Assembly (NCBI GenBank): GCA_001839685.1
Contig: MLAK01001062.1
Coordinates: 1 to 35,163 of the forward strand
From: Tritrichomonas foetus
Lineage: Eukaryota; Parabasalia; Tritrichomonadida; Tritrichomonadidae
DNA length: 35,163 nt
Direction of reading: 5' to 3'
A program made the position numbers and the translations under genes. Positions 8,201 to 17,549 of the stretch are shown here, in pieces; within the stretch, counting starts at the first letter, position 1, and each line of letters begins with the position of its first letter. The notes beneath the pieces were generated by a model. That model saw only the letters and a program-made list of their open reading frames with translations. It made no database searches and was not told the DNA's origin.

Positions 8201-11200
8201 AGATAGCGCAAGAGCTATTTATGTTCGCAATGAACATGGACTTAATGTTGTTAGCTGCATTTTCCAAAACTTTCTTACTATAACAAGATCAGGTGCAGCT
8301 TTAAGATCAGATTCTCAAACAAAATCGATTCCAATTTATAATTGTACATTCCAAAACGTCAAAGCACACAGTCTGATCCATTACGAACATTGTCATGAAA
8401 TTGATGTGGAACTTTGCCAATTTATTTCTATTAAAACAAAATGCGCTCAAGGTATCATTTATAATGCAAAAGTCAAAACCTATAGCCTCAGAAGCTGTAT
8501 TTTTAATGAATGTGGTGGTTTGTATGAAAATTATCCTGAAGTTAATAGTGGTGCTATTGGTGTGTATTCTTCGGCAGAAAANGTAACCATCTTCAATTGT
8601 ACCTTTGATACTTGCCAAACCATTCCTCCACCAGGTAAAACTCCCAATGGTGGTGCTATCAATNTCATTGGAGGTAACTTGAAGAGTGTTTTAATTTCAC
8701 AATGCCGATTCCTCAAATGCCGTATTTCCGGAGAGGGTTTGGCAGTCTATATTGGATCATCAGCACGTACCGATATTCTAGATAATATTTTCGAAAACTC
8801 TATTGCCCATATAGCTGTTAATAATGACGCCAAAGCATCATTCGCTGTTTATGTTGACAAAGCTGATGAATTATTATATCAAAACAATTCCATTTTAGAA
8901 ACAGGAATAGACTTCTCTGGAAATGGTTCAGGCTTGTGTTGTCGCGAGGCCAAATCAATCACCATTGATTCTTGCTTATTCTCAAACTTAAAACGAATGT
9001 GTGCATTGACATGCACCTCTTCAGATGAACTTATCATTGAAAATACTACATGGGATAAGATCTCTGGAGGAAACGGTGCCTATTTCCAGATTGACTGTAC
9101 TAACTCTGATCCGATATTCCGCAATAATACACTGAAAAACCATATATTAATTCCTGATTGTAATGAACAATATCTTGGAAATCTTCATGGTAATACTCAA
9201 TCACGAATAGAAAATTGTACTTTTGAAAACAATGAAGCTCGATGTAAATATGGTGGTGGTATTGGAATGTGGTGTCAATCAACAACAAATTATTATATTA
9301 ATTGTACATTCAAAAATAATCACGCATATTGTCCTGTCAGTACAATAGACGATGGAATTGGCCGAGGTGGTGCCATAACTCTTGGTGGCTCTCTTGGNAA
9401 TGTTAAAACAATCATTCAAGACTGCCGTTTTGAAAATAACCGCGCTGATAAAGAAGGAGGTGCTATTTCCATCACATTAAATAAAGGAAAAAATTCCATT
9501 TGCGAAATTACAAATTGCGTTTTCATGAATAATCAAGCTGCCAGACAAGACTTTGGAAACGCTACATCAAATCGAGCTCTTGGTGGCTCTATTCATATTA
9601 ACGGTGATGGTCAGGTTACAATCAGTGGATGCTCATTTTCAAGTAACAGTGCTNATGANGATGGCCACGCAATTTATTCCCAAGGGNATGCACAGGTTTT
9701 ANTTACTGGAAANTGTACATTTAGAGATAATGCCAGAATTGGAGGATCACAAATNGCAGTATCAGGAACTAATTTTGANTTCACTGATTCCACAATTACN
9801 TTATCAANAGACTCTCCAAGAGCTCGTGCATTTACAATTTTAAGTGNAGGTTCTATTGANTTGCATAATTCNACTCTTCATGACATGACTGCACCTAGTG
9901 ATGGAAATGGGAATGCCATATATATTAAAAGAGGAGCCGGAAATGTTGAAATCTATAACAATGTCTTCCGAAATTGTGGCTTTGGTGCTACAATAAATAA
10001 AAATGATGTATCAACTATTGCTGCAATCTTATGTAATGGTACCAATCTCGATTTGCATGANAATAAATTCTTATATAATATGGCTGGTCTCGGAAAGAGA
10101 AGTCCCTGCCTTGAAATTATTACCACAGGAAACCATCATATCCATTCCAATCATTTCCAAAATTCCGCAAAAGCTTTTATTTACAGAGTATTACAAAAAG
10201 GTGACGTAGAACCAGATCTTATCATTGAACATAACATATTCGACAACTGTTATGGTACAAATCCAGCAGCATTCTTTGCTGAATCTTATCATACATTCCA
10301 ATTCAATAACAATAACTTTACCAACCATAATCCTGATTGGGATCACTTTTATATCATTGCAATTGACTTTTTCGCTAATCTAGATGGAGACACTTTCACT
10401 TTGAACCATAATTATTTTGGNAATAATAAAGGNAATGATATGTATGGTGGTGGATCTGGTATTTGGATTGACAACAAAGCGGTGCCAGTTTATAAATTGT
10501 TCACAATTCGGTTTGAAAATTGTATTTTCGAAAAGAATCACATGAAATATAAACCAAATATGGGTTCAAGAAATGGTCACAATGGTCATGGTGGTGCATT
10601 TCAAATTGGATGGTCAGAATCCACATCCTGGGTAGATCTTGAGATTGTTGGCTGTAAATTCATCGGAAATAAAGCAGATCGAGAAGGTGGCGCTATTTCT
10701 ATTCAAACAACTGGAACAATTAACATTGAAAATTGTGTCTTTGAAAATAACAGGGCTAATGTTCGTGATTCCAAAGCAAAGTATTGTGGAGGTGCTATCT
10801 ATTTCGAACCAGATTTCAATTGGGTCACTGCTCATAATGTTAATGATGTCGAAAGATATTGTGAATCAATTATTATTGCTAATTGTTCATTTGCCAACAA
10901 TGAAGCATATAATTCTTCAGCAATTTATTGTCTTGGAGGTAGTAAGAATACAACATTTACCATCACAGATAACTGCCGCTTTATTGATAATGGAAATACA
11001 GGATGCGCTCTTACNTCTGGAGCCAAAGAATTCGTGATGGAGTCATCAACAATTGAATATTCGAAAAAGAAAGCAAGAGGTATTGAAACNGTTGGTAATA
11101 CAACATTAAGAAATGTTCGTTTCATCAATAATNAAAACTCTGATGGAAAAGGTAATGCTTTATATATTGCCAAAGATTCACAAGCTGTTGAAATTTATTC

Positions 11201-14200
11201 ATGTTTGTTTGAATCATGTGGAAGTGGAAAAANCGAGACCACTATTATTTGTGAATCAGCTCCCTTAATTATGTATGGAACCACAATTAATTATACAAAA
11301 ACAGCTCTTGGAGCCAGAGCAATTGAAATTCGTTTCTTTGGAGATATCCAGCTTATAAACAATTATTTCGCTCATACAGCGACAGATAAAGATCATGGTG
11401 CAATATATTACAAACCAACTGTTGGAACTTATACTGAAGAAAATCTTGTTATTGAAAATAATACCTTTGATGGATGCAAGGGTGACAATTCGAGATGTTT
11501 CCGTATTTATCTTAAGACAGAAAACATCCGATTTTATGGAAATACGATTCAAAATTGTGTTGGCTCAGGTCCATTGGAGTATCTTGGGTTTATTGAAGGT
11601 GTAAATGGAATATTGGAATCATTTACATTTGATCATTGCATTTTCAACAATTGTAATACCTCATCGGAGTATGGAGGTGGTTCAGGTTTATGGGTTTCCA
11701 ACAAGGATACTTTCTTTGACTTGATTTTTGAATCATGTATTTTTAGTAATAATAAAGCCCTCGGTGGAAATGGTAAATCCAGACAAGGATATGGTGGTGC
11801 TATACAATATGGATGGTCTGCNACAATCTCAAAAGTTTCTATGAGATTTTCAAATTGTTCATTTAATAAAAACTGGGCTTCACGTGGTGGTGGCGCAATT
11901 TCATTAGATATTCAACACAACGTAATTATTGAAAATTGTACATTCACAGAAAATCAAGCATCAAATACAAACACAACTGAAGTATGTGGTGGTGCGATTT
12001 TTATAAATCCCAACTATGGTGAAGGCACAGCAGTCAAGGATCATGAAGTCATGGATTCAATCACAATTGTTGGATGTACATTCTCCAGGAATTTTGCATA
12101 TTCAGGTTTAGGAAATGCTATTTATATTCCAACAGCCAAAACAACAAATGTATTTATTAAAGAAAATTGTACCTTTGATAGAGATTGTCAAACAATGGAG
12201 TCTACAACACTCCTAATTAGTTCCAAATCACTAGAAATTGATAACATTACTGTTTCATACGAGCCTGTATCTAATGCTCGTGCAATTAAAGCAGATTCTT
12301 ATCATGCTCGTGCAATTCAAACAGATTCAGAAACTGTTTCGATTTTACACTCAATATTCAAGAAAGCTGGACATAATTCTGGAAAAGGACATGCTATCGA
12401 CCTTCTTGAACCAGTTCAGTCAGCCGATATTGATTCATGTCATTTCACAGATTGCGCTTATACTGCTAATTCACATGCCGTTATTCATTCATTAACTAAA
12501 GATTTCACACTTTCATCCAGTGTCATAGAATTCACACAAAAAACTCATTTTTCAAGAGGTCTCTTGGTTCCATATGCATGTACATTAAATTTGAATGGTG
12601 TAACATTTAAAGGATGCNGTACAACCATCACTGGTTTTACAGGTGGTGCTCTTCAATATGATGGTGAATCAAAGGTTGGATATGTTGAAGAAATTACACT
12701 CGAGGGATGTATATTTGATAATAATTCATGTCCATACGCAAGTAGTATCATGATTACATGTNNNTCCATCCCAANNTTAAAGGATTGCACAATTAGTAAG
12801 AATGAAGGTGGTTGGAAATTTGTTTTGTTATTCAACGAAGTATTACGCCAAGAAGTCATTTTGGAGGACTGGATATTCGAGGATAATTACTTCATTAATC
12901 CAGGAAATACCCTTGATTGTGGTGGTTGTGGTTTATGGATTGCTCCAAAAGAACATAGTGCAGGATATAGGGACACATGGCCATTAACATTCCAAAAATG
13001 CCAATGGAGAAGAAATCGTGCCAATCAAATTGGNGGTGCCTTTGCTTATGGTTATTCTAATACACTTCGTTATGTATATGTCAATATCACAGATTGTANA
13101 TTTGAAGANAATACTTGTGATGGTGAGAAAGGTGGAGCTTTATCTTTCAATTCCCAAGTTCAAGTTCAAATTACTAAAAGCCAATTCAGAGGAAATGAGG
13201 CTAAAAATGGAACTCATCAAGGCCATGCACTTTATGTTGACACAAGATGTCATGCATTGGTTTACGACTGTCAGTTTATTGATAACTCCCAATCAAGTAC
13301 AAATTCGGTAATTCAAGTCTCTGGACAACGATTAGATTTNGTTGAAAGTGAAATTTCATTNACTACTGATAAGGGATGNCGTGGTATATTTATGAATTAT
13401 GCTGGAATTCTCAATTGTACTAATTCATCATTCTTCAAATGCAATGCTGGAAGTGCATGGGGTGGTGGTATATTTTTCAATTTATCAACACCTTCATTGA
13501 TTGAAGAAGAAATNTCAATTATTGGATGTACATTTAATGGCAATATTGCTGACAATGGATGTGCTATGCTGTTAAATACATCTACAGTTCCAACTNTNCA
13601 ANNTAACNAAGTNTATAATCAAAATAATGGCAAATACATCCTATCAATTTTCTTNACTTCATTCCAAGATATATGTATTATCGAAAATATGGAATTTAAG
13701 AATTGTGTAGCAACATCTGCAAATGATGGTGGAGGTTCAGGTATTTGGATTGCTAACCAAAGAGAATTCTCCAAAGGAAGACCAGCAGAATTAATATTTA
13801 GAAACTGTACATGGGAAAATAATACTACACCAAATAAGGGTGGAGCACTTCATTATGGTGATTCTGATACTTTGGTTGGAGTAGAACTAACATTTGATCA
13901 TTGTAACTTTATTAACAATCAAGCTAAAACCACAGGTGGTGCTGTNTCACTAGTTACACAATCACCAATAGTCTTTAATGAATGTAAGTTTTTGAATAAT
14001 CGAGTAACATCTAATGATTCCAAAACGAAAGCAAGAGGATCATCAATATTCATTGATTGTTTACCTCANAGCAANCATGTAGATAATTGCAGACATGGCA
14101 TTCCTACTCCATTAGTTTCAATTACAGGATGCACATTTACAAATGAAACAGCNGATGATGGAAATGCCATNTTTGTTACATCTAAAATTCCTGCATGTTT

Positions 14201-15236
14201 CATTTCTGGTTGTAACTTTAAGAATTGTGGTACAACTGGAACAGTTGTTGTTCTTGAATCTCAAGAAATATTATTCCAAAATAATGACATTATTTTCGAT
14301 AAAGTTGATAAAGCATGCCGTGGCCTGGAAATACGAACAATTTCTGTCACAACAATCACAAACAGCAAGTTCCAAAAGTGTCGCGTTGTTGGATCAATGA
14401 AAGATAAAACTACTTGGGGAGGAGGTATTTATTTAAATAANACNTTNGAGTCAGANGANCAAGAAGATTTTACAATGGAATATTGCACTTTTGATGCATG
14501 TGAAGCACCAAATGGTTGTGCTATACTATTGAATGTTTCTTCAAGTCCAGNTATTCGTGAAACAATAGTTCAAAATCATCGGAGTGACAACTATGTATTT
14601 TGTATTTTCTGCAATGTTTACTTCCAAGATTTATTCACAATAGAATCATGCACGTTCTATAACAACAAATTTATTAACACAAATAAGGACGATGGAGGAG
14701 GATCAGGCATTTGGATTTCAAATGATCAATATTTGTTACCTGGTACACAAACAAAGATATCATTTAAAGGGTGCAATTGGACTAAAAATTCCGGTGTTTA
14801 TGGAGGTGNTTTTTCATACGGAACCAGCAAAACAGTTAAGAATACCGAATTAGTTTTTGAGTCATGCCACTTTGAAAATAATCAAGCAACTGGTGATATG
14901 GGTGGAGCCTTATACTTAACAACTATTCAACCAATCTATATTGATAACTGTACATTTATTAATAATAAAGTTCTAAATAACATAGGAAAAGGAGAACAAG
15001 CTTTAGGAGGTGCTATTTCATTTGATACAANCGCAACAACGTGCACAATTATTGGTTCAACCTTCCGCAAGAACACCGCTCAAAATGGCCATGCTCTGTA
15101 TGTTTCGCCAACAGCACCATATGTTGAACTAATTGATTCACACTTCATATCAAACAGCAATGGTAATGTTGGTTCACAAATCTTGCATAAAGGAAAAGAA
15201 ATTCATGCAACAAACACTGGATTTGANGATTGCTAA
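5259..15236 (+). CDS. Giant Pmp-like beta-helix surface protein, N-terminal 3,325 residues (frame broken at about 15227)
   Basis: The protein starts with a short hydrophobic segment (MFTLFFLFCF) that can act as a signal peptide. A first part of about 590 residues follows, without ambiguous bases, and after it come many parallel beta-helix repeats. These are dominated by the two signatures of chlamydial polymorphic membrane proteins, GGA(I/L/F) and FxxN, together with NCTF/GCTF cysteine steps. A higher-order module of about 0.8-1.25 kb is marked by GGGSGIWI or variants at about 7443, 9251, 10445, 11673, 12921, 13728 and 14694. T. vaginalis is known to have a Pmp-like family considered candidate adhesins. 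The frame ends at a stop (15234-15236) just after an N at 15227; coding continues in another frame to 17397. Size, signal and the downstream membrane anchor suggest an extracellular cell-surface protein. Adhesion is inference. Confidence 0.85.
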   Translation: MFTLFFLFCFKLHTTEELRYEENFGKFRSSKNMEKENLVNRKSTKAAQFDCDAIEYAHESNDFYELPNNYTSYIECQNQELILMGNRMVRVISKALKADTALITLNNADLTCLISTWYACSVNSTKGGTFWFKGTGEHKIINAEFNFCGIKGGPNQDCSVIYIEGSSTNEFNTVIFNTWENGSPYGPLQDIDSIRAIRILGSAILQYDNPRAYNHTATQWGGFMRIETTGLVIINGGGFDLPIKYCCDRDGVAGAIYKGSSSTSLTRIQNVHFFNCGPVTTAKNDQTACIYIDGNNFEFIKNEMSFNDGDRFYKPVPCLAIFIEYQINATIQENTIFDCRRGIRVKGNSVHNRPTDENIHIDQNTFRGLTDNVEGVAIGANLTKERSTFDGNTFTSIHGNKSWVKVQVSGITKENYTVSNEQFSNYATANDGNVFDIQFSQVTKLVLNKCQFTGNQAGRNGGALHVNRPIAFVDCIFTNNRATQKGGAVSLQLTTGCLFENCIFTGNTASTGGCIYMFTPTTRADDTNDLTIVGCNFTGSTGGVAHCIYFEKINAQLTVTSCHFINNKYNSSFESGSCILSLASETVVXDSHFSADXNQEXCGGINVTRKSTLTVTGCSFTKMNAGKITKGGGGGIAYSGLVDDNSAEESITITSCVFTDNTGINGVAMLLQPTSTIPAISSCTIQDHRLTHAIXSIFFQYDTDNTDFPLNDMKFYRNSHXNSENFDMGATGIWIAESQNLPTYQVACHIIFTRCEFISNSAPSYGGAFGYGGSERLWGLELTFDNCDFLYNECNKGYGXALRIMTQKPVSXINCTXNGNIARGVTSXXNAGGGGAITFGSTVPSITIXGCDFQNCSAPQASFIYSDGEAKTVNISHCTFSNLPTGQKNSISIQLPSATNQPFTFESNKFIGLRCEGSDGSSGXHLVTNSDCEITNCIFQNCXFXINDKHETGMLXVSGNSDHILTVDSCTFQITDDSITSDSARAIYVRNEHGLNVVSCIFQNFLTITRSGAALRSDSQTKSIPIYNCTFQNVKAHSLIHYEHCHEIDVELCQFISIKTKCAQGIIYNAKVKTYSLRSCIFNECGGLYENYPEVNSGAIGVYSSAEXVTIFNCTFDTCQTIPPPGKTPNGGAINXIGGNLKSVLISQCRFLKCRISGEGLAVYIGSSARTDILDNIFENSIAHIAVNNDAKASFAVYVDKADELLYQNNSILETGIDFSGNGSGLCCREAKSITIDSCLFSNLKRMCALTCTSSDELIIENTTWDKISGGNGAYFQIDCTNSDPIFRNNTLKNHILIPDCNEQYLGNLHGNTQSRIENCTFENNEARCKYGGGIGMWCQSTTNYYINCTFKNNHAYCPVSTIDDGIGRGGAITLGGSLXNVKTIIQDCRFENNRADKEGGAISITLNKGKNSICEITNCVFMNNQAARQDFGNATSNRALGGSIHINGDGQVTISGCSFSSNSAXXDGHAIYSQGXAQVLXTGXCTFRDNARIGGSQXAVSGTNFXFTDSTIXLSXDSPRARAFTILSXGSIXLHNXTLHDMTAPSDGNGNAIYIKRGAGNVEIYNNVFRNCGFGATINKNDVSTIAAILCNGTNLDLHXNKFLYNMAGLGKRSPCLEIITTGNHHIHSNHFQNSAKAFIYRVLQKGDVEPDLIIEHNIFDNCYGTNPAAFFAESYHTFQFNNNNFTNHNPDWDHFYIIAIDFFANLDGDTFTLNHNYFXNNKXNDMYGGGSGIWIDNKAVPVYKLFTIRFENCIFEKNHMKYKPNMGSRNGHNGHGGAFQIGWSESTSWVDLEIVGCKFIGNKADREGGAISIQTTGTINIENCVFENNRANVRDSKAKYCGGAIYFEPDFNWVTAHNVNDVERYCESIIIANCSFANNEAYNSSAIYCLGGSKNTTFTITDNCRFIDNGNTGCALXSGAKEFVMESSTIEYSKKKARGIEXVGNTTLRNVRFINNXNSDGKGNALYIAKDSQAVEIYSCLFESCGSGKXETTIICESAPLIMYGTTINYTKTALGARAIEIRFFGDIQLINNYFAHTATDKDHGAIYYKPTVGTYTEENLVIENNTFDGCKGDNSRCFRIYLKTENIRFYGNTIQNCVGSGPLEYLGFIEGVNGILESFTFDHCIFNNCNTSSEYGGGSGLWVSNKDTFFDLIFESCIFSNNKALGGNGKSRQGYGGAIQYGWSXTISKVSMRFSNCSFNKNWASRGGGAISLDIQHNVIIENCTFTENQASNTNTTEVCGGAIFINPNYGEGTAVKDHEVMDSITIVGCTFSRNFAYSGLGNAIYIPTAKTTNVFIKENCTFDRDCQTMESTTLLISSKSLEIDNITVSYEPVSNARAIKADSYHARAIQTDSETVSILHSIFKKAGHNSGKGHAIDLLEPVQSADIDSCHFTDCAYTANSHAVIHSLTKDFTLSSSVIEFTQKTHFSRGLLVPYACTLNLNGVTFKGCXTTITGFTGGALQYDGESKVGYVEEITLEGCIFDNNSCPYASSIMITCXSIPXLKDCTISKNEGGWKFVLLFNEVLRQEVILEDWIFEDNYFINPGNTLDCGGCGLWIAPKEHSAGYRDTWPLTFQKCQWRRNRANQIXGAFAYGYSNTLRYVYVNITDCXFEXNTCDGEKGGALSFNSQVQVQITKSQFRGNEAKNGTHQGHALYVDTRCHALVYDCQFIDNSQSSTNSVIQVSGQRLDXVESEISXTTDKGXRGIFMNYAGILNCTNSSFFKCNAGSAWGGGIFFNLSTPSLIEEEXSIIGCTFNGNIADNGCAMLLNTSTVPTXQXNXXYNQNNGKYILSIFXTSFQDICIIENMEFKNCVATSANDGGGSGIWIANQREFSKGRPAELIFRNCTWENNTTPNKGGALHYGDSDTLVGVELTFDHCNFINNQAKTTGGAXSLVTQSPIVFNECKFLNNRVTSNDSKTKARGSSIFIDCLPXSXHVDNCRHGIPTPLVSITGCTFTNETXDDGNAXFVTSKIPACFISGCNFKNCGTTGTVVVLESQEILFQNNDIIFDKVDKACRGLEIRTISVTTITNSKFQKCRVVGSMKDKTTWGGGIYLNXXXESXXQEDFTMEYCTFDACEAPNGCAILLNVSSSPXIRETIVQNHRSDNYVFCIFCNVYFQDLFTIESCTFYNNKFINTNKDDGGGSGIWISNDQYLLPGTQTKISFKGCNWTKNSGVYGGXFSYGTSKTVKNTELVFESCHFENNQATGDMGGALYLTTIQPIYIDNCTFINNKVLNNIGKGEQALGGAISFDTXATTCTIIGSTFRKNTAQNGHALYVSPTAPYVELIDSHFISNSNGNVGSQILHKGKEIHATNTGFXDC

Positions 15237-17397
15237 CAGAAAAGAACTATCGAATGGAACATCAACTAAACTTACATTTAATAAATGCAGCTTTATTAAC
15301 AATTATGCCTGGGATGTTGGCGGTGCCATTTCGTATGGTCATAGTCCAACGTTAAACGCAACATCCATGCAATTTGTTGACTGTTTATTTGAAGGAAATA
15401 CTGCAGGTGGTTCTCAAGGTGGTGCTCTTTGGTTTATTTCAGAACAGCCATTAACTGTCTCTAAATGCACATTTAGAAATAATAAAGTGAACGGCGCAAA
15501 TAGTCAAGGAGGCCATATTTATGTGGATTCAAAAGCAGAACAAGTTCAAATCTCTGGATCCACATTTGATTCAGCCACTGCAACTACTGGAACAGGCATT
15601 TATTCTGGCGATTCAACGAAAGTTCTCCGAATCTATGATGTTACATTTAACAATTGTGGAACACAAGGATCTGTTATTTCCTCAAATGCACAAGATTTCC
15701 AATTATCATCATCTAAGATAATTTTCACAGAAAGCGCAGCTTCGAAGGCAGCACGTGGTGTTGAACTTTTGAAGAAGGCCAAAGCAACTGTTTTAGAAAC
15801 CGAATTTATTAACTGCCACTCAACTGGACCAGGNGCTGGTATTCATGTTACATTCGCAGGAAGTGAGAATAGAAATGAGTCTTTATCGATTATGGGATGT
15901 ATATTTGATTCATGCTCTGGAACAAATGGCTGTGCAATGTATCTTAATTTAACAGACGCCCCAACCATTAATGGAAATACAGTCAAAAATTCCAAGAGCG
16001 GAAATTATATAATTTCAGTCTTCTATTCCCAATATGTAGATTCTTCAACAGTTGAAAATTGCAAATTCGAAAATAATTATCTTGGACACAAAACAACACC
16101 AGATGGTGGCGGTTCTGGAATTTGGATTGCTCCAGAAAAAAGTCTTGCTGNTGATNAAATNANATATTTAACTTTCAAGAATTGCACTTTTGTTGGAAAC
16201 TCAGCATCTGGTTCAGGTGGTGCCTTTGCTTATGGTGTGAGTACAACAGTTGCTAATACCGCATTAACATTTGAAAATTCTAGATTTTATTCTAATACTG
16301 CTGATGGAGATGGTGGCGCTTTATACATCAGAACAAAACAACCACTCATAATCACTAATTGCCTATTTGATAACAATACCGCAATCAATGGTGGTGGTGC
16401 TTTATATATTGATACTAAAAATAATGTTACAATAGAGAATACGCAAGTTGCTCGAAATTCAGCCACCCAAAAATCAGGTGGTATTTATATCAATAATTCA
16501 TATCATCTCAAATTATTCAATAATACTATTGCTACAAATGCTGCTTCATCTGATAAATTGGCTGCTTCATTATCAATTAACAATGAAGGAACAACAACAG
16601 TAGATCAATGTAAATTTGATTTCACCAGACAAACTTCCCAACACCAAATTGAATTAACAGGTTCTTCTAAAGAAGCAACTCTCACTTTCACAAAATGCTG
16701 CTTCACACATAAGGGAGTAACCGATGAGTCGTTAACCCATATTATTTCAACAGTTTTAGGAACATTAAATATCCCTGATGGAAACTGTTTCGATTCATCC
16801 GAAGAAGCTAGTTTGAAACATAGTAATGGTGGAACTCTTAACAAGGGAAAGTCAATCTTCAATTGTCATGAATGCGATGATGTATATGTCCCAACTATTC
16901 CACCTGAGCCAACACCTAAAGCAACACCAGCTCCAACTGAACAGCCTACAACTTCTACATCAGCCACATCATCAGCTACATCACCAACATCGCCCACATC
17001 AGTTCCTACACAAATCTCTACAAGTGAGTTTATTAATGAAACTGATACTCATGAAACCTCAGAAGGTGGTGAAACCAGCAATAAATCTGCGAAGATNGGA
17101 ATGATTGCNGGAATTATNATCGCCATACTTGTTCTTATTGCCGTTATAGTTATATTCATTGTGTTATTCGTTTTAAGAGGACGTTCTCTTCAACAGAAAT
17201 CTGACTCCGAAAATGCCTCAGAAATGAACGATGAAACCATTTCTGGAATTACAGGAATNGATGCCACACAAGATGATCCAATTTGGGCAGGAACAACAGC
17301 AACACAAGACAACCCACTATTCAATGGTGGTGATGATGATGATGATCAAATGATTACTAACGATTTTGAAGAAAGCTGGGGTGACAACGTAATCTAA
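15229..17397 (+). CDS. Giant Pmp-like surface protein, C-terminal part with stalk, membrane anchor and tail
   Basis: This is the continuation of the preceding gene in the +1 frame, beginning IANRKELSNG, which corresponds to the residues after GSGIW in the other modules. It has no start codon of its own. It carries more GGA(I/L) and FxxN repeats and a further GGGSGIWI at 16104. A Cys-containing end of the helix (CHECDDVYVP) is followed by a Thr/Pro/Ser-rich stalk (about 16900-17080). Then come one membrane helix (ILVLIAVIVIFIVLFVL, about 17128-17178) and a tail of about 70 residues. The tail contains DDPIWAG, an NPLF motif and an Asp5 run before NDFEESW. NPxF/Y motifs can act in endocytic sorting. 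The stop is TAAAC, so a UAAA polyadenylation signal overlaps it. Confidence 0.85.
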   Translation: MANRKELSNGTSTKLTFNKCSFINNYAWDVGGAISYGHSPTLNATSMQFVDCLFEGNTAGGSQGGALWFISEQPLTVSKCTFRNNKVNGANSQGGHIYVDSKAEQVQISGSTFDSATATTGTGIYSGDSTKVLRIYDVTFNNCGTQGSVISSNAQDFQLSSSKIIFTESAASKAARGVELLKKAKATVLETEFINCHSTGPXAGIHVTFAGSENRNESLSIMGCIFDSCSGTNGCAMYLNLTDAPTINGNTVKNSKSGNYIISVFYSQYVDSSTVENCKFENNYLGHKTTPDGGGSGIWIAPEKSLAXDXXXYLTFKNCTFVGNSASGSGGAFAYGVSTTVANTALTFENSRFYSNTADGDGGALYIRTKQPLIITNCLFDNNTAINGGGALYIDTKNNVTIENTQVARNSATQKSGGIYINNSYHLKLFNNTIATNAASSDKLAASLSINNEGTTTVDQCKFDFTRQTSQHQIELTGSSKEATLTFTKCCFTHKGVTDESLTHIISTVLGTLNIPDGNCFDSSEEASLKHSNGGTLNKGKSIFNCHECDDVYVPTIPPEPTPKATPAPTEQPTTSTSATSSATSPTSPTSVPTQISTSEFINETDTHETSEGGETSNKSAKXGMIXGIXIAILVLIAVIVIFIVLFVLRGRSLQQKSDSENASEMNDETISGITGXDATQDDPIWAGTTATQDNPLFNGGDDDDDQMITNDFEESWGDNVI

Positions 17398-17549
17398 ACT
17401 TTCTTCAATCCAATCGTGAATAAACATCTACTTTATTCAACTATTTTTTTTTCCTAAACTTCTTTCAAAAAAGCAGACTCAAGTAGAATATTTACGATCG
17501 TAAAATTTAATCTCCACGAAAAATAGATTGTTATCTTCAAAATCCTTGC
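17398..17549. other. Spacer after the giant gene
   Basis: An AT-rich 3' flank with a T tract (17443-17452). Nothing coding is recognised before similarity to the Pmp tail resumes at about 17550. Confidence 0.4.

Noticed and set aside
15133..15240. Start of an independent second gene, or programmed frameshifting, at the giant-gene break
   Set aside because: The upstream extension of the second frame is an off-frame reading of the first gene and begins with TTG. There is no slippery site, and the missing module shows that a deletion or misjoin explains the break better.
5259..17397. Bacterial (chlamydial) origin of the Pmp-like gene by recent transfer
   Set aside because: The gene has a trichomonad initiator, the same AT-rich codon style as its neighbours, and a eukaryote-type stalk, membrane helix and tail instead of an autotransporter beta-barrel.
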